Positions 8,061 through 15,224 of a stretch of DNA of 64,000 nucleotides are shown here, piece after piece. Source of the stretch: Rufibacter ruber (GTDB lineage: Bacteria; Bacteroidota; Bacteroidia; Cytophagales; Hymenobacteraceae); the NCBI RefSeq assembly GCF_001647275.1, contig NZ_LRMM01000001.1, positions 62,001-126,000 of the forward strand, in the 5' to 3' direction. The notes under the pieces are model-generated. The model was given only the letters and a program-made list of their open reading frames with translations. It did no database searches and was not told the origin of the DNA. The position numbers and the translations under genes are program-made. The first letter of the stretch is position 1; every line of letters starts with the position of its first letter.

Positions 8061-8409
8061 GGTTTTAAAGGTAAAAGCTGGTGGTTGATGAGGCAAAATA
8101 TTGAAAAAAACGCAGTAGGTGGTAGCTGTTTTCGCATTAATCTCCCTTGGAGGCCTGCATTTTGAACCGGGGGCGGGGCCAAAGAGACACCCGGCAGGGG
8201 CTGCTGTCCCCCTTGTTTGGTCAAGGGGCGAGGCCGGGGAGCCATGGTGGCAAGGGGCCAAACCTGTGAGAGCACAGCGGCAGTTTGCAACCGTAATCTG
8301 TTCTGCTTGGCTTGCGGTCCTTCCCCGTTCTGGTGCAGATGCTTTGTGCCTCAGCGGGAAATGCCGGAAGGAGAGACGTTTCATCCCTCCCCCTCCGCAA
8401 GAGCAATGT
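8061..8409. other. Intergenic region upstream of the MATE gene, no gene seen
   Basis: Frames exist on both strands but none has recognisable composition or homology. The sequence is GC-rich and carries no long repeat apart from the palindrome at 8410-8449. A minus-strand TACCTTTA just before the MATE start resembles a weak -7 box. Confidence 0.5.
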
Positions 8410-8449
8410 CTGGTTTCGGCCTGCTTTTAGAAAAACAGGTCAAAAACGG
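8410..8449. repeat. Palindromic element, copy 8
   Basis: CTGGTTTCGGCCTGC pairs with CAGGTCAAAAACGG, with two mismatches. It lies 43 bp past the stop of the VOC-family gene. Confidence 0.75.
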
Positions 8450-8492
8450 CAGGCGCTGAAAATCTATTGGTGCTACTCCAGTGCAACCGGGG

Positions 8493-8984
8493 CTATCCCG
8501 CATGCGCCCGCTCCAGGGTGGCAATGTCAATCTTTGTCATCTGGAGCATGGCATGCAGCACGCGGCCTGCTTTATCTGGGTCTGGGGTGTGCAGGAGCTG
8601 GGCCAGCTGTCTGGGAATAATCTGCCAGGAAAGGCCGTATCGGTCCTGCAACCAGCCGCACTGGTCTTCGCGGCCGCCGGCCGAAAGTTTATCCCACAGC
8701 TCATCTACCTCGGCCTGGTCTTCACAGTGCACAAAAAAGGAGACGGCTGGCGTGAAAGAAGGGGCGGGGCTACCGTTCAGGGCCATAAATTTCTGCCCTT
8801 CCAGCTCAAAGGTGCAGGACAGGACGGTTCCCGCGGGCATAGTGCCGTTGGCGGGGTAGCGCTGCACGCTGCCTATGCGGGAGTGCTTAAAGATGGATGT
8901 GTAGAAGAGCATGGCCTCTTCGGCGGTGCCATTGAACCAGAGAAAGGGCGTGATTTTGGGCTGGGCGTTTGGCGTGATTTCCAT
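8493..8984 (-). CDS. VOC-superfamily protein, PhnB/3-demethylubiquinone methyltransferase-like
   Basis: A 163-residue protein. ITPFLWFNGTAEEAMLFYTSIF at the N-terminus (abridged) and the WDKLSAGGREDQCGWLQDRYGLSWQIIPRQL region (abridged) are hallmarks of the PF06983 (PhnB-like) branch of the vicinal-oxygen-chelate fold. Despite the legacy name this branch has no demonstrated methyltransferase activity. It is cytosolic, probably dimeric and of unknown substrate. A TAnnTTTG box lies about 27 nt upstream of the start. Confidence 0.88.
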   Translation of the reverse strand: MEITPNAQPKITPFLWFNGTAEEAMLFYTSIFKHSRIGSVQRYPANGTMPAGTVLSCTFELEGQKFMALNGSPAPSFTPAVSFFVHCEDQAEVDELWDKLSAGGREDQCGWLQDRYGLSWQIIPRQLAQLLHTPDPDKAGRVLHAMLQMTKIDIATLERAHAG

Positions 8985-9010
8985 AGGTTGAAACTGAACA
9001 TTGACGTGCC

Positions 9011-9018
9011 CAAAGGTA
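9011..9018 (-). promoter_or_regulatory. Candidate -7 box for the VOC-family gene
   Basis: Minus-strand TACCTTTG is a perfect TAnnTTTG match 27 nt before the ATG. No TTTG is seen at the usual upstream spacing. Confidence 0.4.
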
Positions 9019-9137
9019 CCGGAGCCAGCGCAAACCCAGGCGGTGCCGCTCCGACAATAACGGGGGGATTTGCGACGGTGCTCTCTCCCGTTGCGGCGCG
9101 GGCAACTTTTAATGGACCAGCCTGTCTGCTTGAACTG

Positions 9138-9542
9138 TTACGGAGCGGGCTGGGTGACCGCCAGCCACTGTTGCACCAGTGCCGTAAGCACGGCTTCCCT
9201 GGCCCGTACATCTGCCATCTCCCCAAACGTGGCTACTGCCCTGTCATTGGCCGGCCAGGAAAGCCAACCGCTGGGGTCATGCAGTAGAGGTGCCTGCGGA
9301 GGGATTGGATTGCCTTTGGCGCCGCAATGGAAGATGAGCCGGAAGCCTTTTTCCCCTGCCAGCTGGAAGGTGATCCGGTCCTGGTGGTGTTGGCAAAAAC
9401 TGGGGGCGTTCCATTTGATGTGCTCAGTGAGAGAAGGTGCCGCCTGCAGAACCAGGCGGCGTACTTCTTCTATCTCAGGCTTGAACGGGTGGTTCAGTTG
9501 CCGTAAGAAATCTTCAACTTGTTGGGTACCGGTAGGTTTCAT
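9138..9542 (-). CDS. DUF1801-domain protein
   Basis: The start at 9542 (MKPTGTQQVEDFLRQL) gives 134 residues; a longer frame to 9608 adds a hydrophobic leader that is not family-like. The segments HPFKPEIEEVRRLVLQAAPSLTEHIKWNAPSF (abridged) and FRLIFHCGAK are typical of DUF1801 (YdhG-like), small cytosolic proteins with an iron-chaperone-like fold and no proven role. It lies 153 bp upstream of the VOC gene on the same strand, and such small proteins are often found together in Bacteroidota. Confidence 0.8.
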   Translation of the reverse strand: MKPTGTQQVEDFLRQLNHPFKPEIEEVRRLVLQAAPSLTEHIKWNAPSFCQHHQDRITFQLAGEKGFRLIFHCGAKGNPIPPQAPLLHDPSGWLSWPANDRAVATFGEMADVRAREAVLTALVQQWLAVTQPAP

Positions 9543-10051
9543 CTTGGAGAGGGCACAGTGGGTAGAACTGATCCAGCAAAGCAGGAGAACTGCTATAAAT
9601 GTAAACAACCCTCAGCAGAATGACGGTAAAATTTTCAGTGAAAGGTTTCCACGGAGCCGTAGTGGGGGGGAGAAGTTTTACACAAGAAGAAGCTTATTTT
9701 TCCTGCTGTTCCGGGTTTATCAGTGGTACATCTCTCTGTACAGACTTTTTACGGGCCAACAGCAGGGGGCGGCAAAAGCGGCAGACGTCATCACCTGCCT
9801 CTGTTTTTGGGCTGTTTTCAGAAAAACAGGCCGAAAACAGCTTTTGTAGAAGGTCTCCTCTGCCCCGGTGTAAAGCCGGAGCTTACAGGCTGGCGCAGGG
9901 GGCTTATCACGTGGGCGGCAGAACACTTCCTGCGGTTTGGCAGTACTATTGAACAGGAAAAGACGGCGCGGGGAACAGGAGAGGATAGCAACGGCTGCCC
10001 GTTCAGCTGCCCGCCGCCTGCTTTTCTGAGGTGACTTCTAAACGAGCAGGC
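9543..10051. other. Intergenic region between divergent genes, no gene
   Basis: This 509-bp stretch holds one palindromic element (9801-9840). No conserved reading frame or clear promoter was seen for the GH15 gene. Confidence 0.5.
9801..9840. repeat. Palindromic element, copy 9
   Basis: CTGTTTTTGGGCTG pairs with CAGGCCGAAAACAG. It lies between divergently oriented genes. Confidence 0.82.
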
Positions 10052-11875
10052 ATGCGGTATCAGCCCATTGAGAATTACGGAATTGTTGGAGATTTAAACA
10101 CCGTGGCCTTGATTGGCTTAGACGGGGGCATTGATTTTATGTGTTTCCCCAACTTTGACTCGCCCAGCATCTTTGCGGCCCTGCTGGATAAGGAAAAAGG
10201 CGGCAGTTTTCAGCTAAGCCCGGTGTTTGAGGAGCAGAAAACAAAGCAGCTGTACTTGCCAGACACCAATGTGCTGCTCACGCGGTTCCTTTCGCCGGAA
10301 GGCGTGGGCGAGATCACTGATTTCATGCCCGTAGAGGAGCTGTACAGCGGCAAAGAGCTGATCAGGCGGGTCACCACCATCAGGGGCGAGGTGCAGTACC
10401 AGATGCGGTGCAGCCCCCGCTTCAACTATGGCCAAAGCGCGCACGTGGTGCAGCGGGTGTCAGAGAACGAGGTGCTTTTTGCCTGCAGTGACGCTGCCAG
10501 AACGGTGTTGCGTTTTGTGAGTTCGGTGCCGCTGCACATAGAGGGGCCAGATGTGGTGGCAGCCTTCAGCCTGGGGCCCACCCAAACCGCAGATTTCCTG
10601 CTGGAGCACGTAGAGAAGGAGCATGACCGGGACCGGGATTTTGCCGCCTTTGTGACGCAGAGCCTGTTTGAAACCGTTAATTACTGGAAGAACTGGATAG
10701 GCCAGTCTACCTACACCGGCCGCTGGCTGGACATGGTGAACCGCTCAGCGTTGGTGCTGAAACTGCTCACCTCGCACCAATACGGCTCTATTATTGCCGC
10801 CCCCACGTTCAGCCTGCCTGAGAGCATTGGTGCCGGCCGCAATTTTGACTACCGCTTCACCTGGATCAGAGACGCCTCGTTCTCTATGTACGCGTTGATC
10901 AGGCTGGGGTATACCAAAGAGGCGGGCGCGTTCATGCACTGGGTGGAACGGCTGTGCCACGGCATTAAAAACGAAGACCGGCTGGGGATCATGTACTCCA
11001 TCAACGGGCACCGGCAGCTGGAGGAGAAGGTGCTGCCGCATTTTGAAGGCTATAAAGAATCTTCTCCGGTCCGGATTGGGAATGACGCCTACGGGCAGCT
11101 GCAGCTGGACATCTACGGCGAGCTGCTGGACTCTGTGTACCTCTATGACAAGTACGGCGAGCCCATCTCGTATGACTTCTGGAAAGACCTGGAGAACCAC
11201 ATAGACTGGCTCGCCGACCACTGGAACCAGCCAGACGAAGGCATCTGGGAGGTGCGCGGCGGCCGGAAGGATTTCCTCTATTCGCGGCTGCTGTGCTGGG
11301 TGGCGTTTGACCGTGCCATCAAAATCAGTGAGACCCGTTCTTTCCCATTGAGCAGCCGCTGGCGCGAAGAGCGGGACAAGATCTTCAACAGCATCTTCAC
11401 TGATTACTGGGATGCCGAAAAGCAGGCGTTCATGCAGTACCCCGGCGCCCAGACCGTAGACGCCAGTACGCTGCTCATGCCGCTGGTGCGGTTTATCAGC
11501 CCCAAAGACCCACGGTGGCTGTCTACCCTCAGCAGAATTGAAGAGGAACTGGTCTCAGACTCGCTGGTGTACCGCTACCGCCAGGACCTGGCCGCCCCAG
11601 ATGGGTTTGTGAGCCATGAAGGCACCTTCTCTATGTGCTCTTTCTGGTACGTAGAGTGCCTGTCACGGGCGGGGCAGCTGGAAAAGGCGCGGTTTTACTT
11701 TGAGAAAATGCTGGGGTACGCCAACCACCTGGGTTTGTACGCCGAGCAGCTGGGGTTTCAGGGCGAGCATTTGGGCAATTTTCCGCAGGCGTTCACGCAC
11801 CTGGGCCTGATCAGTGCCGCGTATAACCTGAACAAGCAGCTCAATGACAGCCGCAACAAAGACGTCAACCACTAA
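10052..11875 (+). CDS. Glycoside hydrolase family 15 protein (glucoamylase/trehalase type)
   Basis: The ATG at 10052 (MRYQPIENYGIVGDLNTVALI) is chosen over a GTG at 10031 because GH15 similarity starts there; the protein is 607 residues. An N-terminal beta domain carries GLDGGIDFMCFPNFDSPSIFA, followed by the catalytic (alpha/alpha)6 barrel with FDYRFTWIRDASFSMYAL and near the C-terminus EGTFSMCSFWYVECLSR. There is no signal peptide, so it is cytosolic. Family members hydrolyse terminal alpha-glucosidic bonds in maltooligosaccharides or trehalose, releasing beta-glucose. It is followed after 24 bp by a glucose 1-dehydrogenase-like gene, which suggests coupled release and oxidation of glucose. 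Confidence 0.93.
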   Translation: MRYQPIENYGIVGDLNTVALIGLDGGIDFMCFPNFDSPSIFAALLDKEKGGSFQLSPVFEEQKTKQLYLPDTNVLLTRFLSPEGVGEITDFMPVEELYSGKELIRRVTTIRGEVQYQMRCSPRFNYGQSAHVVQRVSENEVLFACSDAARTVLRFVSSVPLHIEGPDVVAAFSLGPTQTADFLLEHVEKEHDRDRDFAAFVTQSLFETVNYWKNWIGQSTYTGRWLDMVNRSALVLKLLTSHQYGSIIAAPTFSLPESIGAGRNFDYRFTWIRDASFSMYALIRLGYTKEAGAFMHWVERLCHGIKNEDRLGIMYSINGHRQLEEKVLPHFEGYKESSPVRIGNDAYGQLQLDIYGELLDSVYLYDKYGEPISYDFWKDLENHIDWLADHWNQPDEGIWEVRGGRKDFLYSRLLCWVAFDRAIKISETRSFPLSSRWREERDKIFNSIFTDYWDAEKQAFMQYPGAQTVDASTLLMPLVRFISPKDPRWLSTLSRIEEELVSDSLVYRYRQDLAAPDGFVSHEGTFSMCSFWYVECLSRAGQLEKARFYFEKMLGYANHLGLYAEQLGFQGEHLGNFPQAFTHLGLISAAYNLNKQLNDSRNKDVNH

Positions 11876-11899
11876 TAAGAACCAACTAACCATACAAAT

Positions 11900-12703
11900 A
11901 TGTCAACACAGATAGCAAATCAAACGGTACTGGTCACCGGGGCCAGCTCTGGCATTGGGCAGGGCATTGCCATTGCGTTTGGCCAGCAGGGCGCCAACGT
12001 CATCATCAACTACCACAGTGATGAAGAGGGTGCCCGGCATACGTTGAGCGAAGTAGAAAAGGGTGGGGGCAAAGGTTTTGTCTGCCAGGCAGATGTAGGG
12101 AAAGAGGAAGACGTGACCCGCCTGTTTCAGGCAGCCGTAGACACCTACGGCACCATAGATGTGGTGGTGAGCAACGCCGGCATCCAGAAAGACAGCGCCT
12201 TCTCAGACATGACCCTTGACCAGTGGAACAAGGTGATGACTACCAACCTCACCGGCTATTTTCTCTGCGCCCGCGAAGCCATCAAAATCTTCAGCCAGAA
12301 AGGCGAAGCGGGGCCCGGGGACAAAGCCAAGGGCAACATCATCTTCATGAGCTCGGTGCATGATATTATTCCGTGGGCGGGGCACGTGAATTATGCCTCG
12401 TCTAAAGGGGGTATTCTCATGCTCATGAAATCTTTGGCGCTGGAGGTGGCCCCTAAGAAAATAAGGGTGAATGCGATTTCGCCGGGCGCCATTGCCACTG
12501 ATATTAATGACGATGTCTGGAAGGACGAGGAGAAGATGAAGGAGCTGCTGAAGCTGATCCCGTACCAGCGCATAGGGCAGCCCGAGGACGTGGCCAAGGT
12601 GGCTACCTGGCTGGCCTCTGAAGACAGCGACTACGTGACCGGCACCACCATCTACGTAGACGGCGGCATGACCCTATACCCCGGCTTCGTAGATAATGGG
12701 TGA
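11900..12703 (+). CDS. SDR-family glucose 1-dehydrogenase-like oxidoreductase
   Basis: A 267-residue classical SDR: TGASSGIG at residues 14-21, NAG, a catalytic Ser in IIFMSSVHD, YASSK, and the C-terminal YVTGTTIYVDGGMTLYPGF. The VDGGMTLYP ending and overall length match glucose 1-dehydrogenases, which oxidise beta-D-glucose to gluconolactone with NAD(P)+. It is in an operon with the upstream GH15 gene (24-bp gap), whose product releases beta-glucose. The substrate is inferred from family and context; other SDRs share the same general motifs. Confidence 0.85.
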   Translation: MSTQIANQTVLVTGASSGIGQGIAIAFGQQGANVIINYHSDEEGARHTLSEVEKGGGKGFVCQADVGKEEDVTRLFQAAVDTYGTIDVVVSNAGIQKDSAFSDMTLDQWNKVMTTNLTGYFLCAREAIKIFSQKGEAGPGDKAKGNIIFMSSVHDIIPWAGHVNYASSKGGILMLMKSLALEVAPKKIRVNAISPGAIATDINDDVWKDEEKMKELLKLIPYQRIGQPEDVAKVATWLASEDSDYVTGTTIYVDGGMTLYPGFVDNG

Positions 12704-12741
12704 GAAGGCAGTTAGCCTATCCTGAGAAGCGGGAAAAGAAA

Positions 12742-12772
12742 AGCGCTCCCTCGGTTTGGCCGGTGGGGCGCT
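12742..12772 (+). terminator. Terminator of the GH15-glucose dehydrogenase operon
   Basis: The stem AGCGC-t-CCC against GGG-GCGCT has one bulge and is followed by a T-rich tail (TTCTTCTTAATTTTT). It begins 39 bp past the stop codon. Confidence 0.6.
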
Positions 12773-12804
12773 CTTCTTCTTAATTTTTGGTATGAATACG
12801 AATG

Positions 12805-12841
12805 CTGTTTTGCTGTTTTCCTGAAAACAGGCCGAAAACAG
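12805..12841. repeat. Palindromic element, copy 10
   Basis: CTGTTTTGCTG (shortened left arm) pairs with CAGGCCGAAAACAG. It lies between convergent genes. No further copy occurs until 19750. Confidence 0.75.
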
Positions 12842-12869
12842 GAATTGATGTAAAGCCGGGCGCTTGCTG

Positions 12870-13106
12870 TTACCGCCGGGGCTGGTGACCGCGCACCTCA
12901 CGGCGCAGGTCCTGTATCTCCACCTTGTTGTTGTAGTTATCTACCATGCTGCTGGTCAGGAACAGATCTACCAGCCAGCCAATGCCCAGCAACTGCCCCG
13001 TGAGCAGGTACAGGATGCCAGACCCTATTTTGCCCAGGTAAAACCGGTGCATAGACAACCAGCCCAAAAAGAACCACAAGAGATACGCTGCCAGTTTTGA
13101 TTTCAT
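12870..13106 (-). CDS. TM2-domain membrane protein
   Basis: A 78-residue protein. Two hydrophobic helices (LAAYLLWFFLGWLSMHRFYLG, abridged, and GILYLLTGQLLGIGWLVDLF) are joined by the GWLSMHRFYLGK turn of the TM2 domain. The C-terminal tail is charged. It is a small inner-membrane protein of unknown role, common in bacteria. It is a single gene facing the glucose dehydrogenase operon. Confidence 0.88.
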   Translation of the reverse strand: MKSKLAAYLLWFFLGWLSMHRFYLGKIGSGILYLLTGQLLGIGWLVDLFLTSSMVDNYNNKVEIQDLRREVRGHQPRR

Positions 13107-13259
13107 ACAGAATGGGTTTAATAGTTAAATATAGGTTGTACGGGAAAGCTGCCACAGTGCGTTTTTCTCTTATTGCTGCTAAGACATGGCAGAATGTGTG
13201 CTACCCCACTCATATTCCTGAAAGGGGAGCGTGCGTTGGGTAAAGTTGAGCGCCTTTCT
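13107..13259. other. Intergenic region, nothing recognised
   Basis: No gene, terminator or palindromic element was found between the TM2 gene and the ~153-bp repeat that starts at 13260. Confidence 0.4.
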
Positions 13260-13412
13260 TAGAGCTTGTTTACCTTTTGATTTTGCAAGCGAAAATGCTA
13301 GAGTAGGGTTCTGCAGAAGCGGTTTTTTGAGATGCGTAGTGGAGCTACGGGACAAGAAAGCGTGACCGCAGGTTCTGGCAAGGGCGTTTGGCAGCGCAAA
13401 AGATAAATGTAA
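13260..13412 (+). repeat. Dispersed ~153-bp repeat, copy A
   Basis: The segment beginning AGAGCTTGTTTACCTTTTGA and ending GCAGCGCAAAAGATAAATG is homologous, in inverse orientation, to 18601-18754. Shared blocks include TTTTGATTTTGC, GGTTCTGC, GGTTTTTTGAG and GCAGCGCAAAAGA. It carries no frame. The two copies bracket 5.2 kb that includes the AT-rich island. Confidence 0.8.
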
Positions 13413-13420
13413 AGAAGCGC

Positions 13421-13996
13421 CTAAGGCCGAGGCTTCTGTTTCTGGTCAGCGAGGGCCAATAGTTCCGTAATCCGTTTTTGCCGGGTCTCGGGGCGTTTGG
13501 CCAGCACCAGCCCCTGCAACAGTACTTTTCTGGCGGATTTGCTCAGGCGCAGGAAAAAATCTCTCGCCGTGGGGTGCGTGGCAAAGGCCGCCTCCAGATC
13601 ATCCGGAATGATCAATTCTTCCACGCTATCTAAAATAGTCCAGGAGCCATTTTGTTTCGCAATTTCAATGCTTTGGTAGCCAGCGGCGGTCATGAGGCCT
13701 TCTGCTATAAGGCGTTGCACATGCGTTTTGTTGATTTTAGACCAGGTGCTGTAGGGTTTCCGTTTGCTGAAGAACTGGTGCGCTTTTTCTTCGTCTATCT
13801 TAACTTTCTTGCTGTCTATCCAGCCAAAGCAGAGTGCTTCCGCCACGGCTTCGGCCCAGGTGAGGGTGCTTTTGCCTGATTTCTTGGTATAGAAAACAAG
13901 CCACACCGCCTGGCGGGAAAGATGGTTGGTTTCTAACCACTTCCGCCAGGCGGCACGGGTTGCCGGGTAAAAGATTTCTACTTCCTTTTGCTGCAT
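13421..13996 (-). CDS. YdeI/OmpD-associated family protein
   Basis: A 191-residue protein. WRKWLETNHLSRQAVWLVFYTKKSGK, ALCFGWIDSKKVKIDE and FSKRKPYSTWSKINK (all abridged from longer matches) are the conserved blocks of the YdeI family, followed by a PDDLEAAFATHPTARDFFLRLSKSARK segment of the C-terminal (PF13376) helical domain. Function is unproven; some members are linked to resistance to cationic peptides. The start codon directly abuts the RidA-family stop codon, so the two genes are cotranscribed. Confidence 0.88.
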   Translation of the reverse strand: MQQKEVEIFYPATRAAWRKWLETNHLSRQAVWLVFYTKKSGKSTLTWAEAVAEALCFGWIDSKKVKIDEEKAHQFFSKRKPYSTWSKINKTHVQRLIAEGLMTAAGYQSIEIAKQNGSWTILDSVEELIIPDDLEAAFATHPTARDFFLRLSKSARKVLLQGLVLAKRPETRQKRITELLALADQKQKPRP

Positions 13997-14389
13997 TTAT
14001 TTCACTACGGTGGCTTCCAGTTCTACGGTCAAGGTAGCGAAAAGTCCTTTCACCTCCAGCAGGGTAGTGGCCTGCTGAATACTGTGCTTCTGCAGGAACG
14101 GCACGTACACATCTAGGCAGGTCATGAAAAATTCCTGGGTAGAGGTGGTGTACACGTTCAGCCGGACTATGTTCTTACAGTCATAACCCGATTCGCTGAT
14201 CAGGTGCTCCAGGTTGGCAATGGTCTGCAGGAGCTGCGACCGCATGTCGGCCTCGCTCGGGATGCCGTTGGCGTCCAGGGCTACCTGCCCCGAACAGTAC
14301 AGCGTACCGGTTACGTTTTTTACTTCCACCGCTTGTACCGAGTTGGTGTTCTTGCCCCAGGCCCAGGGGTCTACTGTGTGCTTTTCCAT
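13997..14389 (-). CDS. RidA/YjgF-family protein
   Basis: A 130-residue protein. LYCSGQVALDANGIPSEADM, QTIANLEHLISESGYDCKNIVRLNVYTT and ATLTVELEATVVK (abridged segments) are the chorismate-mutase-like RidA fold. Canonical RidA deaminates reactive enamine/imine intermediates and needs an Arg in the late motif; here the corresponding region is TTLLEVKGLF with no Arg, so this is probably a divergent subfamily rather than an imine deaminase. It sits between the WYL regulator gene (77 bp upstream) and YdeI on one strand. Confidence 0.85.
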   Translation of the reverse strand: MEKHTVDPWAWGKNTNSVQAVEVKNVTGTLYCSGQVALDANGIPSEADMRSQLLQTIANLEHLISESGYDCKNIVRLNVYTTSTQEFFMTCLDVYVPFLQKHSIQQATTLLEVKGLFATLTVELEATVVK

Positions 14390-14466
14390 TTCTTTGTGGT
14401 TTTAGGTTTACCCTGCAAAGGTGGAGTGGCCTGGTGACAGCGGTATGTCAGGGGTACAATAAGCGC

Positions 14467-15159
14467 TTAATGATATTGATCGAAATATTCCTGCAGGGTC
14501 ATGTGGTGGGGAGTGAACTTCTCAGGAAGCACTTTCAGGTGCGTGATTCTGTCTAACCGGAAATACCTGTACTGGGTGCGTAACCGGCACCAGGCAATGA
14601 GCAGCCAATTCTCAGTAGTGCTTACCAACGCGAAGGGCTCAATGGTGCGGCTGGTGGCGGTGCCTTGCTCGTTCGTGTACTCCAGGTGGGCCAGGTAAAA
14701 GTTAGTAAGGGCGTTCTGCAGCTGCGAGAGATGGTGGTTGTTCCGGTCTCGGGTCAGGTTCTGCTCAAAGCGGGTCCGGTCGGACAGCAGGTTGGCTTTG
14801 TCTTTTTCGGCGGGCCGGAGCACGGCTTTTATTTTGTCAATGGCCTCGGTGTAATCTTTGATAAAAGAGGTGTCTTTGTTCTTCAGTACCAGTTGCTCGG
14901 CCAGAATCAAGGCGTTGGCCTGGCTTTCAGAAAACATGACCGGCGGAATCCGGTACCCTTCCAGCAAGGTATAGCCTTTGCCGTCTTCGGTGACTATAGG
15001 CACGCCCGCCTGCTCCAAGGCCCGCATGTCGCGGTATATAGTCCGGACGCTTACCCTGAACTTCTCTGCCAGATCAGGCGCCGTGGTGAGCCGCTTGGTT
15101 TGCAGCTGCGTCAGAATGGCCGTCAGGCGGGAAAGCCGGGTGGTGTCGTTGTTGGTCAT
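14467..15159 (-). CDS. HTH/WYL-domain transcriptional regulator (YafY type)
   Basis: A 230-residue protein. The N-terminal winged HTH (LSRLTAILTQLQTKRLTTAPDLAEKFRVSVRTIYRDMRALEQAGVP, abridged) is the HTH_11 type. A helical linker follows, and then a WYL-like ligand-binding domain at residues about 140-215 (RTIEPFALVSTTENWLLIAWCRLRTQYRYFRLDRI, abridged), in which the core W-L appears as NWLLIAW. Family members regulate neighbouring genes in response to nucleic-acid-like or small ligands. The RidA and YdeI genes downstream are the obvious candidates. Confidence 0.9.
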   Translation of the reverse strand: MTNNDTTRLSRLTAILTQLQTKRLTTAPDLAEKFRVSVRTIYRDMRALEQAGVPIVTEDGKGYTLLEGYRIPPVMFSESQANALILAEQLVLKNKDTSFIKDYTEAIDKIKAVLRPAEKDKANLLSDRTRFEQNLTRDRNNHHLSQLQNALTNFYLAHLEYTNEQGTATSRTIEPFALVSTTENWLLIAWCRLRTQYRYFRLDRITHLKVLPEKFTPHHMTLQEYFDQYH

Positions 15160-15224
15160 GTGTTGGCTGGTTGTACTAGACCCAGTCTTTTTTGTGAGGT
15201 GAATTGAGCTGGGTAGAAATAAAT

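Noticed and set aside
8119-8430. Possible small gene upstream of the MATE transporter
   Set aside because: Its composition is Trp/Gly/Arg-rich with no family likeness, it overlaps a palindrome, and there is no promoter.
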